From NCBI GenBank assembly GCA_963772965.1, contig CAVYZU010000013.1:248001-312000 (forward strand): DNA of 64,000 nt, given 5' to 3'. How positions within the stretch are numbered: the first letter of the stretch is position 1; each line of letters opens with the position of its first letter. The notes beneath the pieces were generated by a model that did no database searches, was not told where the DNA came from, and saw nothing but the letters and a program-made list of their open reading frames with translations. Below, piece by piece: positions 34,752 through 43,434 of the stretch. This DNA comes from AP-15 sp963772965. Lineage in GTDB: Bacteria > Pseudomonadota > Alphaproteobacteria > ATCC43930 > CGMCC-115725. Both the position numbers and the translations under genes were made by a program.

Positions 34752-35594
34752 ATGGGGATCTACGCTCGCCGCCGTTTTACCAATTCGCTGATTTTGGGAC
34801 TGTCGATCGCCGCGACCCTCTTCGGGCTGTTATGGCTGGTGCTGGTGTTAGGCACCTTGCTATACGAGGGCTTCTCGGCATTAAGTCCCGCCCTGTTCAC
34901 CCAGATGACACCACCGCCGGGCAGCAGCGGCGGTCTGTTGAACGCGATCTTCGGCAGCCTGGTGATGACCGTAATCGCGACCTTGATCGGGACCCCGACC
35001 GGCATCCTCGCCGGCACCTTCCTCGCCGAGTACGGGCACCACAGCCGCTTCGCTGAAGTCGTACGCTACATCAACGATATCCTGTTGAGCGCCCCCTCGA
35101 TTATCGTCGGGCTTTTTGTTTACGAAATTGTTGTCGTGCCGATGGGCAATTTCTCCGCCTGGGCCGGTTCGGTTGCGTTGGCAATCATTGTTATTCCGGT
35201 CGTCGTGCGGACCACCGAGGATATGCTCAACCTTGTTCCGAACGCGTTGCGCGAAGCCGCCTCGGCCCTCGGGGCGCCGAAATGGAAGGTGATCGTCATG
35301 ATCTCCTACCGCGCCGCGATCCAAGGGATGCTGACCGGGGTCATGCTCGCCGTCGCCCGGATCGCCGGCGAGACCGCGCCGCTGCTGTTCACGGCGTTAA
35401 ACAATCAGTTCTGGAGCACGAATTTGAATGCGCCGATGGCCAACCTGCCGGTAGTCATCTTCCAGTTCGCGATGAGTCCCTATGCCGACTGGCAAACCCT
35501 TGCCTGGGGCGGTGCATTGCTGATCACGATCGCTGTCCTTTGTCTCAACATCGGCGCGCGGCTGCTCGCCTCTTGGAGCACGTTCAAACCATGA
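34752..35594 (+). CDS. pstA: Phosphate ABC transporter permease PstA
   Basis: 280 residues with six membrane segments. GLLNAIFGSLVMTVIATLIGTPTGILAGTFLAEYG, LLSAPSIIVGLFVYEI and EAASALGAPKWKVIVMISYRAA (segments named to show order) are PstA hallmarks. Starts 4 bp after pstC ends, and its stop overlaps the pstB ATG (35591). Confidence 0.96.
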   Translation: MGIYARRRFTNSLILGLSIAATLFGLLWLVLVLGTLLYEGFSALSPALFTQMTPPPGSSGGLLNAIFGSLVMTVIATLIGTPTGILAGTFLAEYGHHSRFAEVVRYINDILLSAPSIIVGLFVYEIVVVPMGNFSAWAGSVALAIIVIPVVVRTTEDMLNLVPNALREAASALGAPKWKVIVMISYRAAIQGMLTGVMLAVARIAGETAPLLFTALNNQFWSTNLNAPMANLPVVIFQFAMSPYADWQTLAWGGALLITIAVLCLNIGARLLASWSTFKP

Positions 35595-36415
35595 GCCCAG
35601 CTTCAATTGCGACCCGGCCGATGAACACTCTCCCACAGCGGTCCAACGCGGCTATCGCGACGCGCGACAAGGTGTTGATTCGCAACGTCAACTTTTATTA
35701 CGGGTCGGCTCACGCGCTGAAGAACATCAACTTGACATTGCAAGACAAGACTGTCACGGCGTTTATCGGTCCATCGGGATGCGGCAAGTCGACCCTGCTG
35801 CGGGTCTTGAACCGGATGTACGAGCTCTATCCGGGCCAACGAGCAACCGGCGAGGTGCTGGTCGACGGCGAAAATATCCTGGAGCCGGGGAAAGATCTCA
35901 ACCTGTTGCGCGCCAAGATCGGGATGGTTTTTCAAAAACCGACGCCGTTCCCGATGACCATTTACGACAACATCATCTTCGGCATCCGTCTCTACGAAAA
36001 GCTACCGCAATCGGAGTTGAACGACCGCGTCGAGTTGGCGCTGCGACGCGCCGCCCTGTGGGACGAAGTTAAAGACAAGCTGAAGCAAAGCGGATTGGGC
36101 TTGTCGGGTGGTCAGCAGCAACGATTGTGCATCGCCCGCGCGATCGCGGTGAGACCGGAAGTCTTGCTCCTCGACGAGCCGGCTTCGGCGCTCGATCCGA
36201 TTTCGACCCAGCGAATCGAAGAACTGATCGACGAGCTCAAACCCGATTATTGCATCGCGATAGTGACCCACAACATGCAGCAGGCGGCGCGCGTCTCCAA
36301 TTACACCGCCTTTATGTATCTCGGCGAACTGATCGAGTTCGACGAAACCGAAACCATATTCACTCACCCAAAAGAGCGGCGAACCGAAGACTACATCACC
36401 GGCCGCTTCGGCTGA
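35591..36415 (+). CDS. pstB: Phosphate ABC transporter ATP-binding protein PstB
   Basis: 274 residues from ATG 35591, overlapping the pstA stop as ATGA. FYYGSAHALKNINLTLQDKTVTAFIGPSGCGKSTLLR (Walker A within), Q-loop MVFQKPTPFPMTIYDN, signature LSGGQQQRLCIARAI and Walker B VLLLDEPASALDP identify PstB. The C-terminus ERRTEDYITGRFG is the standard ending. Confidence 0.97.
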   Translation: MSPASIATRPMNTLPQRSNAAIATRDKVLIRNVNFYYGSAHALKNINLTLQDKTVTAFIGPSGCGKSTLLRVLNRMYELYPGQRATGEVLVDGENILEPGKDLNLLRAKIGMVFQKPTPFPMTIYDNIIFGIRLYEKLPQSELNDRVELALRRAALWDEVKDKLKQSGLGLSGGQQQRLCIARAIAVRPEVLLLDEPASALDPISTQRIEELIDELKPDYCIAIVTHNMQQAARVSNYTAFMYLGELIEFDETETIFTHPKERRTEDYITGRFG

Positions 36416-36432
36416 TCCGGCGGAGAGTTGGG

Positions 36433-37155
36433 ATGTCTTCCGAACACATGATCAAGAGCTACGATGAGGAATTGCGCAGGCTCAACAACATGATCACGGA
36501 GATGGGCGGGCTCGCCGAAAGCCAGCTTGCCACCGCGATCGAAGCCGTCGTCGAGCGCGACAGCGATCTCGCCGCCAATGTCGTCGAAACCGACGTCAGG
36601 GTCGATCAACTGCAGCACGATGTTGATAATTTCGCGGTAAGATTGTTGGCCTTGCGGCAGCCCGTTGGGGGCGACCTGCGCGGGATTTTTGCCGCGGTCA
36701 AGATTGCCAGCGATCTCGAACGCATCTGCGATTATGCCGCCAATATCGCCAAGCGCTCGATGGTCCTCAATCAGACGCCGCCGGCGCAACCGGTTTCCGC
36801 TCTGCCGCGCATGGGACGGCTGGCGCAGTTATTGGTTAAGGACGTGATAGACGCCTATGTCGAGCGTGACGCCGAAAAAGCCTATGCGGTGTGGATGCGC
36901 GATGAAGAACTCGATGAAATGTATGCGAGCCTGTTCCGCGTCTTGCTGACATACATGATGGAGGACCCGCGTAACATCGGTGCTTCCACTCACCTATTGT
37001 TTATGGCCAAGAATATCGAAAGAATCGGCGACCATGCCACGAACATCGCCGAGGATCTCTATTACCTCGTGAACGGCACGCCCCTGGTGCAAAAGCGTCC
37101 CAAGGGCGAGGATACGAGCTTGCAGGCCGTGCAACCGACCCAGGCGCAAGCATGA
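36433..37155 (+). CDS. phoU: Phosphate signalling protein PhoU
   Basis: 240 residues, two tandem three-helix PhoU domains. HMIKSYDEELRRLNNMITEMGGLAE, DNFAVRLLALRQPVGGDLR and AKNIERIGDHATNIAEDLYYLVNG (Asp/Glu metal-cluster residues) are typical. It couples Pst transport state to PhoR. Starts 17 bp after pstB; stop overlaps the phoB start region. Confidence 0.96.
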   Translation: MSSEHMIKSYDEELRRLNNMITEMGGLAESQLATAIEAVVERDSDLAANVVETDVRVDQLQHDVDNFAVRLLALRQPVGGDLRGIFAAVKIASDLERICDYAANIAKRSMVLNQTPPAQPVSALPRMGRLAQLLVKDVIDAYVERDAEKAYAVWMRDEELDEMYASLFRVLLTYMMEDPRNIGASTHLLFMAKNIERIGDHATNIAEDLYYLVNGTPLVQKRPKGEDTSLQAVQPTQAQA

Positions 37156-37847
37156 CCAAGCCGCTGGTGCTGATCGTCGAGGACGAGGCGCCGCTGGTCA
37201 CTTTGTTGCGCTATAACCTTGAGAAAGAGGGTTTTGACGTCAGTGAGGCGGCTGACGGTGAGGAAGCACTGGTGCGAATCGCCGAACACAAGCCCGACAT
37301 CGTGCTGCTCGATTGGATGCTGCCGCTCGTCTCGGGAATAGAGGTTTGCCGCCAGATCCGTCGGATGCCGCAGACTTGCACATTGCCCGTCGTCATGCTG
37401 ACGGCGCGAGGCGAGGAAGCTGATCGGGTGCGTGGCCTTGATAGCGGCGCCGACGACTACATCGCTAAGCCGTTTGGTCTGCGCGAGTTGGCGGCGCGGT
37501 TGCGCGCTGTGATGCGTCGCGCCCAGCCCACTGCCTCCGAAGAAACCCTGCAATTCGGCGAAGTAACAATGGATCTCGCGGCTCATCGGGTGTCGCGCTC
37601 GGACAAGCCGATCCATCTCGGTCCGACCGAATTCCGCCTATTGCGCCATCTGATGCAACATCCCGGACGGGTGTTTTCGCGCGAGCAACTGTTGGACGCG
37701 GTCTGGGGGCACGACGTCTATGTCGAGGCGCGCACTGTCGATGTCCACATTCGACGTTTGCGCAAGGCGCTCAACGCTGATGGCGGCGCCGATCTCGTGC
37801 GGACGGTTCGGTCCGCCGGCTACGCGCTCGATCAGGAAGCCCGCTAG
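37152..37847 (+). CDS. phoB: Phosphate regulon response regulator PhoB
   Basis: 231 residues. Receiver domain with LIVEDEAPLVTLLRYNLE and phospho-Asp in VLLDWMLP, conserved Lys in DDYIAKPF; winged-helix OmpR-type DNA-binding domain with RVFSREQLLDAVWGHDVYVEARTVDVHIRRLRKAL (segment order). ATG 37152 overlaps the phoU stop by 4 bp. Last gene of the phoR-pst-phoUB run. Confidence 0.96.
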   Translation: MTKPLVLIVEDEAPLVTLLRYNLEKEGFDVSEAADGEEALVRIAEHKPDIVLLDWMLPLVSGIEVCRQIRRMPQTCTLPVVMLTARGEEADRVRGLDSGADDYIAKPFGLRELAARLRAVMRRAQPTASEETLQFGEVTMDLAAHRVSRSDKPIHLGPTEFRLLRHLMQHPGRVFSREQLLDAVWGHDVYVEARTVDVHIRRLRKALNADGGADLVRTVRSAGYALDQEAR

Positions 37848-37932
37848 TTCAGTTTACAGAATTGATGGGTTGGGCGCTTCGCGCACGATTCGGCGGCGCG
37901 CCGATATCACGAAATCGCCCGCCGCGGTTGTT

Positions 37933-38289
37933 CTATTCAACCACCACTCGGATCAGCCGATCGGTCGGGCGCCGGCGAGATGTTTCGGCAAGAGCCGCCC
38001 GAATGACCGCTGCCGTGGTTTCATCTTCGGCGGCAATGCGGACTTCGACGCCGGACGCGCACGCCCTGACCGCCGCCGGCCCGACCTGGTCGATCGCGAA
38101 CACCGCAACCGCAACCGAAGCCGGATCCAGGGCTTTCGCCCGCTCACGCGGTGTAAATCGCGCGAATAATGGGAATTTCTTTGAGCCGGGCCGCTTTTCG
38201 GCGGATCGGCGGCCAGGCTTAAATCGGGCCAACGTTGCCGCAAACACATTGGGTTGGGCGTGCGCTGCTGCGCCCCGTTTGGCCGCCAT
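37933..38289 (-). CDS. Hypothetical protein behind a Pho-box promoter
   Basis: 118 residues, no signal peptide or membrane helix. The N-terminal third is basic (KPGRRSAEKRPGSKK); the remainder has alternating beta/alpha character (SVAVAVFAIDQVG, VEVRIAAEDETTAAVIRAAL, DRLIRVVVE). I recognise no family. GGGAG lies 6 bp before ATG 38289, and a PhoB-type promoter lies immediately upstream. It is convergent with phoB and divergent from the lipid-remodelling set. The regulatory signal and ribosome binding site are the main evidence that the gene is real. Confidence 0.6.
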   Translation of the reverse strand: MAAKRGAAAHAQPNVFAATLARFKPGRRSAEKRPGSKKFPLFARFTPRERAKALDPASVAVAVFAIDQVGPAAVRACASGVEVRIAAEDETTAAVIRAALAETSRRRPTDRLIRVVVE

Positions 38290-38314
38290 CGCTTGCTCCC
38301 TTTTTTCTCGCCTC

Positions 38315-38348
38315 TAGATAGCGGGGATCGATGACGGTTTTGCGACGG
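38315..38348 (-). promoter_or_regulatory. Pho box with correctly spaced -10 element
   Basis: On the minus strand CCGTCGC-AAAA-CCGTCAT (38348 to 38331) is a two-half-site direct repeat with exact 11-bp phasing, close to the PhoB consensus CTGTCAT-AAAA-CTGTCAT. TATCTA (38320 to 38315) follows after exactly 10 bp, the spacing of PhoB-activated promoters where the Pho box replaces the -35. It reads toward the 118-residue protein (start 38289). It also sits 53 bp upstream of the divergent lipid gene at 38401. Confidence 0.65.
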
Positions 38349-38400
38349 CCACCAACATTTAGCGATCGTAAAAATGTAACATACCACGACTAGAAGGGCC

Positions 38401-39015
38401 GTGAGAAAAACTGTAATGGGGAAGAGCATGGCTGCCGATGCCGGCGTGTTCTTTGCTCTGTGGCTGCAAAAGCCGTTGCGCATCGCCGCGGCCAATCCCA
38501 GCGGTGTTCGCCTTGCCGACGCAATGGCTGCCCAGGTAGACCTTAGGCGACCGGGGCCAGTTCTCGAATTAGGCGCCGGAACCGGCAGCCTGACTCGTGG
38601 GCTGATTCGCGCCGGCTGCCCACCCGAGCGCATCATCGCCCTTGAAGGGGAACCCGACCTCGCCGCCATTCTGCGCCAGAATCTGCCCGGCGTGACCGTC
38701 ATCGAAGGCGACGCTAGGCGATTGGGTCAACACCCTGCTATCCGCGCAATGCAGCTTTGCAGTGTCGTCTCCAGCTTGCCGATCAAATGGTTTTCGCCTG
38801 AACAGCAAGAGGCCGTCGTCCGGCCCAGCCTCGATCGCTTGGGACGAGGCGGCCGGTTCATTCAATTGACCAACGCCTTTCATTCGCCGCTGGCGACGCA
38901 GCACCTGGGTATCGCCGGCCGTGAAGTCGCCCGGGTTTGGCTCAATCTATTGCCGGCACAAATCTGGTCTTATTGGGATGCACGCCGGCAATCGCTTGGT
39001 GGGGAGGCGGCATGA
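38401..39015 (+). CDS. PmtA-like phospholipid N-methyltransferase family protein
   Basis: 204 residues. The SAM-binding motif VLELGAGTGSLTRGLI and the SSLPIKWFSPEQQ segment (the SGLPL-like motif of PmtA enzymes) suggest a phosphatidylethanolamine methyltransferase or a relative sharing the KsgA-like fold. GTG 38401, ATG 38416 and ATG 38428 are possible starts. Its stop overlaps the phosphoesterase ATG (39012), so it is cotranscribed with the three genes that follow. Confidence 0.72.
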   Translation: MRKTVMGKSMAADAGVFFALWLQKPLRIAAANPSGVRLADAMAAQVDLRRPGPVLELGAGTGSLTRGLIRAGCPPERIIALEGEPDLAAILRQNLPGVTVIEGDARRLGQHPAIRAMQLCSVVSSLPIKWFSPEQQEAVVRPSLDRLGRGGRFIQLTNAFHSPLATQHLGIAGREVARVWLNLLPAQIWSYWDARRQSLGGEAA

Positions 39016-39848
39016 GCCGTTCGCAGCGCATGCGTTGCTATCGCACGATCTGGATATCGGACGTGCATCTCGGAACTCGCGGCTGCAAGGCCGAATTTCT
39101 GCTGGACTTCCTGCGCCACAACAACGCCCAGACGATTTATCTGGTCGGCGACATCATCGATGGCTGGCGTCTGAAGAAATCCTGGTACTGGCCACAAACG
39201 CACAACGATGTCGTTCAAAAGCTGTTGCGCATGGTGCGCAAGGGAACGCGCGCGATCTACATCCCGGGCAATCATGACGAATGGTTGCGCGACTATGCGC
39301 GCTTGCAGTTTGGTGGTGTCGAAATCCTCGAGGAGGCGATCCATATCACCGCCGACGGTCGGCGGCTGCTGATTATTCATGGCGATGCATTCGACGCGGT
39401 CGTTACGCATGCCCGTTGGTTGGCCTTGCTCGGGGACGGCGCCTACACGGTAATGATATGGGTCAATCGCCATTTCAACACGGCACGCCGGCGGCTTGGC
39501 TATCCCTATTGGTCGCTGTCGGCTTACCTCAAGCAGCGCGTCAAGAATGCGGTGCAATACATTGCGTCGTTTGGCGACGCGGTGGCCGACGAAGCCCGGC
39601 GCCGTGGCGCCGACGGCGTCGTGTGCGGTCACATCCATCATGCCGAAATCCGCGATCTCGGCGGCATACTTTATTGCAACAGCGGTGATTGGGTCGAGAG
39701 TTGCACCGCTCTGGTCGAGGATTTCGATGGGTCGCTCGAGGTGGTCAGCTGGATGACCCGCCGCGCGTTCGACCCGCTGACAATCGGCGCGGCTCTCGAG
39801 GCCGAATTGCCCGAAGAGGTCTGGGAAACGGTCGACGAGGGGCTGTGA
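39012..39848 (+). CDS. LpxH-like metallophosphoesterase, candidate PlcP phospholipase C
   Basis: 278 residues. All calcineurin-like metal motifs are present: WISDVHLG, GDIIDGW, PGNHDEW, IHGDAFD and GHIHHAEI. Such proteins are often annotated UDP-2,3-diacylglucosamine diphosphatase, but the PlcP enzymes of Sinorhizobium and marine alphaproteobacteria, which cleave phospholipids to diacylglycerol during phosphate starvation, belong to this same family. Location beside glycosyltransferases and the Pho operon favours PlcP; sequence alone cannot separate the two. ATG 39012 overlaps the upstream stop. Confidence 0.7.
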   Translation: MSRSQRMRCYRTIWISDVHLGTRGCKAEFLLDFLRHNNAQTIYLVGDIIDGWRLKKSWYWPQTHNDVVQKLLRMVRKGTRAIYIPGNHDEWLRDYARLQFGGVEILEEAIHITADGRRLLIIHGDAFDAVVTHARWLALLGDGAYTVMIWVNRHFNTARRRLGYPYWSLSAYLKQRVKNAVQYIASFGDAVADEARRRGADGVVCGHIHHAEIRDLGGILYCNSGDWVESCTALVEDFDGSLEVVSWMTRRAFDPLTIGAALEAELPEEVWETVDEGL

Positions 39849-39880
39849 CAGGTTTGTCGGAGACAAACGAGGGAGGAGCA

Positions 39881-40696
39881 ATGTCGGAAATGACGATCAG
39901 CTTTGTTGTGCCCGCCTACAACGAAGAAGCGTTGATCGCCTCGTGTTTGTACGCGATTTTGGCGGAAACTTCGCGCGTTGGCTGCGGCGCGGAAATCATC
40001 GTCGTTAACAACAACAGCACCGATCGCACGCGGCAAATCGCAGCGGCAATTCCGGGAGTCGTCATCGTCGATGAGCCGAAGCGAGGCCTCGTGCAGGCGC
40101 GCCGGGCGGGCTGTCTTGCTGCGCGGGGCCATCTGATCGCCAATATCGACGCCGACACGATGATTCCTCCGGGCTGGCTGGACACCGTGCTCGCCGCTTT
40201 CGCCAAACGGCCCGATCTGGCTGCGCTGAGTGGTCCGTTTATTCATTATGACGCGCCGAAATCGGTTCGGGTGACTGCCGCGATCTTCTATCGCTTTGCT
40301 TTTGTCAGCTATCTGGCAGTGCGCTTTGTGTTTCGCGCCGGCTCGATGATGCAGGGTGGGAATTTTGTCGTCCGCAAGAGCGCCCTCGATGCGGTCGAGG
40401 CCTTCAACTCGAATTTTAGCTTTTATGGGGAAGACACCGAGCTGGCGCGCCGCTTGAGCAAGGCAGGTGGCGTCAAGTTCTCGTTTGCACTGCCGGCGTT
40501 CTCGTCGGGGCGTCGGCTGGCGGCGGAAGGATTGTGCCGCGTCGCCTTTCAATACAGCATGAACTACCTGTGGACAGTGATGTTCAAGCAACCGTTTACC
40601 ATGGACTGGCTGGACTTCCGCCATCCTTCCGGAGACACCGATCGGGCCGAGCTGGCCGCGGCAGCACCCGCGCGCGGCGACCCGCCGCCGCGTTAG
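39881..40696 (+). CDS. Glycosyltransferase family 2
   Basis: 271 residues from ATG 39881, preceded by GGGAGGAG at ideal spacing. GT-A fold: MTISFVVPAYNEEALI, NNNSTDRT, the DXD motif in NIDADTMIPPGW and the acceptor/ED region FYGEDTELARRLSKAG. One weakly hydrophobic stretch near residues 145-165 (FYRFAFVSYLAVRFVF) may associate with membrane. Between PlcP-like and GT4 genes; sugar and acceptor unknown. Confidence 0.85.
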   Translation: MSEMTISFVVPAYNEEALIASCLYAILAETSRVGCGAEIIVVNNNSTDRTRQIAAAIPGVVIVDEPKRGLVQARRAGCLAARGHLIANIDADTMIPPGWLDTVLAAFAKRPDLAALSGPFIHYDAPKSVRVTAAIFYRFAFVSYLAVRFVFRAGSMMQGGNFVVRKSALDAVEAFNSNFSFYGEDTELARRLSKAGGVKFSFALPAFSSGRRLAAEGLCRVAFQYSMNYLWTVMFKQPFTMDWLDFRHPSGDTDRAELAAAAPARGDPPPR

Positions 40697-40733
40697 GTTC
40701 GGCTCGGGGCGTCGTGGTGGTTCGGACCGCACC

Positions 40734-41777
40734 GTGCGAATAGCTCTGGTCACCGACGCCTGGGCGCCGCAAGTGAACGGCGTAGTGCGAACCTTGTCGG
40801 CGCTGGCCGAGGGGTTGACCGCCGCCGGCTACGAGGTTCTGGCGGTGACTCCTAATCTGTTTCGCACGGTGCCGTGCCCAACCGATCCAACCATCCGACT
40901 TGCTCTTGTCAGCCGGCGGCGTGTCGCGCGGTTGCTCGATACTTTTGCGCCTGAGGCAATCCACATTGCGACCGAAGGACCGCTCGGTTTGGCCGCACGC
41001 GCCTACTGCGTCGCCCGGCAGCGCTGCTTTACGACTTCGTTTCATACCAAATTCCCCGAATATCTGAACGCGCGTCTCGGCCTGCCGGTGTCGCTCGGCT
41101 ATGCCGCTTTGCGGTGGTTTCACGCGCGGTCGAGCGCTGTCATGGTCGCGACCGAGACAGTGCGGCGCGAACTATTGCGGCGCGCTTTTCCGCGGGTGGT
41201 CCCGTGGACCCGCGGGGTCGACGCGGATTTATTTCGGCCGAATGCGCTGCCGGCTATCGTTCTGCCGCGCCCGGTTTTTCTCTATGTCGGCCGCATATCG
41301 CCGGAAAAGAACCTGCCCGATTTCCTCGATCTCGACTTGCCCGGATCGAAGCTCGTCGTCGGCGATGGGCCGTTACTGCCGGTGCTGCGCCGCCGCTATC
41401 CGCAGATTTGCTTTGCCGGCCGACAAGATGGCGAGGCATTGGTTCGACACTACGCCGCGGCGGACGTATTCGTGCTGCCGAGCCAGACCGAGACGTTTGG
41501 GCTGGTGCTGTTGGAGGCGCTTGCCTGCGGCGTCCCGGTCGCGGCGCTCCCGGTTCCCGGCCCGCTCGATGTGATCGGCGCTAACGGCCCGGGCGTGCTT
41601 GATCACGATTTGCGCAGGGCAGCACTCGGGGCGCTGGCGATACCACGCGAGCTCTGCCGCGCCCATGCCCTGCGCTTTTCCTGGCGCGCCTGCATCGACC
41701 AGTTTGTTGTCAATGTCAGGACAGCGCCGCGCCTGCCGGCGGCCAATTTCGCCAATCCCGCTCCGGCGAAAGTTTGA
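40734..41777 (+). CDS. Glycosyltransferase family 4, candidate diacylglycerol glycosyltransferase
   Basis: 347-residue GT-B enzyme starting at GTG 40734. MRIALVTDAWAPQVNGVVRTL, FTTSFHTKFPEYLNARLG, FLYVGRISPEKNLPDFL and the EX7E region PSQTETFGLVLLEALACG are characteristic of the alphaproteobacterial group that includes glycolipid synthases of the Agt type and GDP-mannose-dependent mannosyltransferases. Adjacent PlcP-like phosphoesterase suggests it glycosylates the diacylglycerol released by phospholipid cleavage (inference). Confidence 0.78.
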   Translation: MRIALVTDAWAPQVNGVVRTLSALAEGLTAAGYEVLAVTPNLFRTVPCPTDPTIRLALVSRRRVARLLDTFAPEAIHIATEGPLGLAARAYCVARQRCFTTSFHTKFPEYLNARLGLPVSLGYAALRWFHARSSAVMVATETVRRELLRRAFPRVVPWTRGVDADLFRPNALPAIVLPRPVFLYVGRISPEKNLPDFLDLDLPGSKLVVGDGPLLPVLRRRYPQICFAGRQDGEALVRHYAAADVFVLPSQTETFGLVLLEALACGVPVAALPVPGPLDVIGANGPGVLDHDLRRAALGALAIPRELCRAHALRFSWRACIDQFVVNVRTAPRLPAANFANPAPAKV

Positions 41778-41848
41778 CGAGAAGGCCGCCCGGGCCGACA
41801 TCGCTGCGACGAGTTTAGGTAGCTGAGCGAAGCGAGGCAGACGCGCTG

Positions 41849-42241
41849 TTATTCAGCAGCGATGCGCTGCCAAGTGATCTCGCGATGCTCGGTATTGGGT
41901 CCGGCCCCGCGTGGCGGCGGTTGCAGAATCATGTGCTCGCCGTCGAAACGCACGCCGCGCACCTGGTCGCTACCGATCCGGCTTGGATCCGAGGCGGCAT
42001 CGACCCGTGTGACGAGCCGGATCCCGTCGACCGTGCAATTGCCGCAATACGAGCTGTATTCACGGGTCATGCCGGCCGGCAGCTCGGGCCTGCCGTCACA
42101 CACCACCGACATCATCCGACCATCGCCGGTAAAGGTGACACGGCCCAGCGCATTTCCGCCATAGGGCGCGGGAAGCGCATTTCCGGCGGCATCCCGGGCG
42201 GTGGCCCGTACCAATTTCCAGGTACCGACAATCGACGGCAT
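41849..42241 (-). CDS. Lipocalin-like domain protein
   Basis: 130 residues without signal peptide. MPSIVGTWKLVRATARDAAG and LGRVTFTGDGRMMSVVCDGRP match the lipocalin-like (PF13924-type) pattern GTWKLVS...GxLxYTxDGRMxA. GGAG precedes the ATG at 42241. Ligand unknown. Confidence 0.75.
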   Translation of the reverse strand: MPSIVGTWKLVRATARDAAGNALPAPYGGNALGRVTFTGDGRMMSVVCDGRPELPAGMTREYSSYCGNCTVDGIRLVTRVDAASDPSRIGSDQVRGVRFDGEHMILQPPPRGAGPNTEHREITWQRIAAE

Positions 42242-42465
42242 AGGTTTCTCCGTTCAGATAAACCGATAGGGGGCCTGGGCGAGGGATATTCTGCCAGCTC
42301 TCAGGGTCACCGCCCCAGCCGCGGGCCTAATCTCCGCTGGCCGAAGCATAGGCTTAAATCGGGATCGGCTTTGGCGTTAAATACCGGCCTTCGCCCGCCG
42401 AAGCGAATGGTTTATTCCTGATCGTGGGTACCCAAGCAGCTCAGATAAACTTGAGGAGACGGAAG

Positions 42466-43251
42466 ATGCGCTGGATACGGTTCGAGACTAACGGCCATGC
42501 GGCCTACGGCATTGTCGAGGGCGATACGGTGATCGAGGTCAAAGGCGACCCTTTTGCCGGCTACGAAAAGACGCCAACCCGCCACCCAATGTCAGCGCTT
42601 AGATTGCTGGTGCCGGTCGAACCTCGCACCTTTTACTGTGCTGGCCTCAACTACGCCGAGCATGTCATCGAAGCGGCGAGAAAGCGCGGCCAGGAGCCGA
42701 ATTTGCCAAAGGCCGCTGATATCGGCTATCGCGCCAACAACGCGCTGATTGCGCATGGCGAGGCGATCGTGATCCCGAAGGACGCGACCGAGCGCGTGCA
42801 ATACGAGGGTGAACTGGTCGCCGTTATCGGCAAAAAGGCCAAACATCTGAGCGAAGCCGACGCACTCTCCTGCGTGCTCGGTTGGACGATAGGCAACGAC
42901 ATGAGCGAGCGCACCTGGCAGGCCAACGACCGCACATTATGGCGAGCAAAGAATGCCGACACCTTCAAGCCGATGGGGCCGTGGATCGAGACCGATTTCG
43001 ACCTCGACGCGGCCGAGACCATCATTCGCGTCAACGGTCAGGAAAAGGACCACTTCAAGACCAGCCACATGCTTTTCGGCCCGGCGACCTTTATCAGCCG
43101 CATGTCGCAATATCTGACGCTTTATCCCGGTGACGTCGTGTGGATGGGCACCGAGGGAGCGCCCGAAAACGTCAAACACGGCGACACGATCGATATCGAA
43201 ATCACCGGCATCGGCACCTTGACCAACCCCGTCGTCCGCGAAGGGATGTAG
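42466..43251 (+). CDS. Fumarylacetoacetate hydrolase family protein
   Basis: 261 residues from ATG 42466 after GAGGAGACGGAAG. CAGLNYAEHVIEA, QYEGELVAVIGKKAK (metal-binding ExE), GNDMSERTWQ and GDVVWMGTEGAPENVKHGDTIDIEITGIG (order of motifs) are typical of the FAH/HpaG fold: hydrolases, isomerases or decarboxylases in aromatic and keto-acid degradation. Substrate not assigned. Confidence 0.88.
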   Translation: MRWIRFETNGHAAYGIVEGDTVIEVKGDPFAGYEKTPTRHPMSALRLLVPVEPRTFYCAGLNYAEHVIEAARKRGQEPNLPKAADIGYRANNALIAHGEAIVIPKDATERVQYEGELVAVIGKKAKHLSEADALSCVLGWTIGNDMSERTWQANDRTLWRAKNADTFKPMGPWIETDFDLDAAETIIRVNGQEKDHFKTSHMLFGPATFISRMSQYLTLYPGDVVWMGTEGAPENVKHGDTIDIEITGIGTLTNPVVREGM

Positions 43252-43434
43252 CCCCGCCGTCGCTATCGGGACACGGCCATAGGGAGCAATCCCGGCACGA
43301 CCAAGGAACACCTCGCCCGGGCTTGGTCCGGGCATCCACGCGCGCAAAACCGACAGCCGCGCGCGGGCAGGGCAGGGTCACGGATCAAATGCCAGGATTG
43401 GAACAAGCTCATAACAACAGAGCCCAAAAACACG

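Noticed and set aside
39012..39848. Firm assignment as lpxH
   Set aside because: Metal motifs are shared with PlcP and context favours PlcP; left as candidate without gene symbol.
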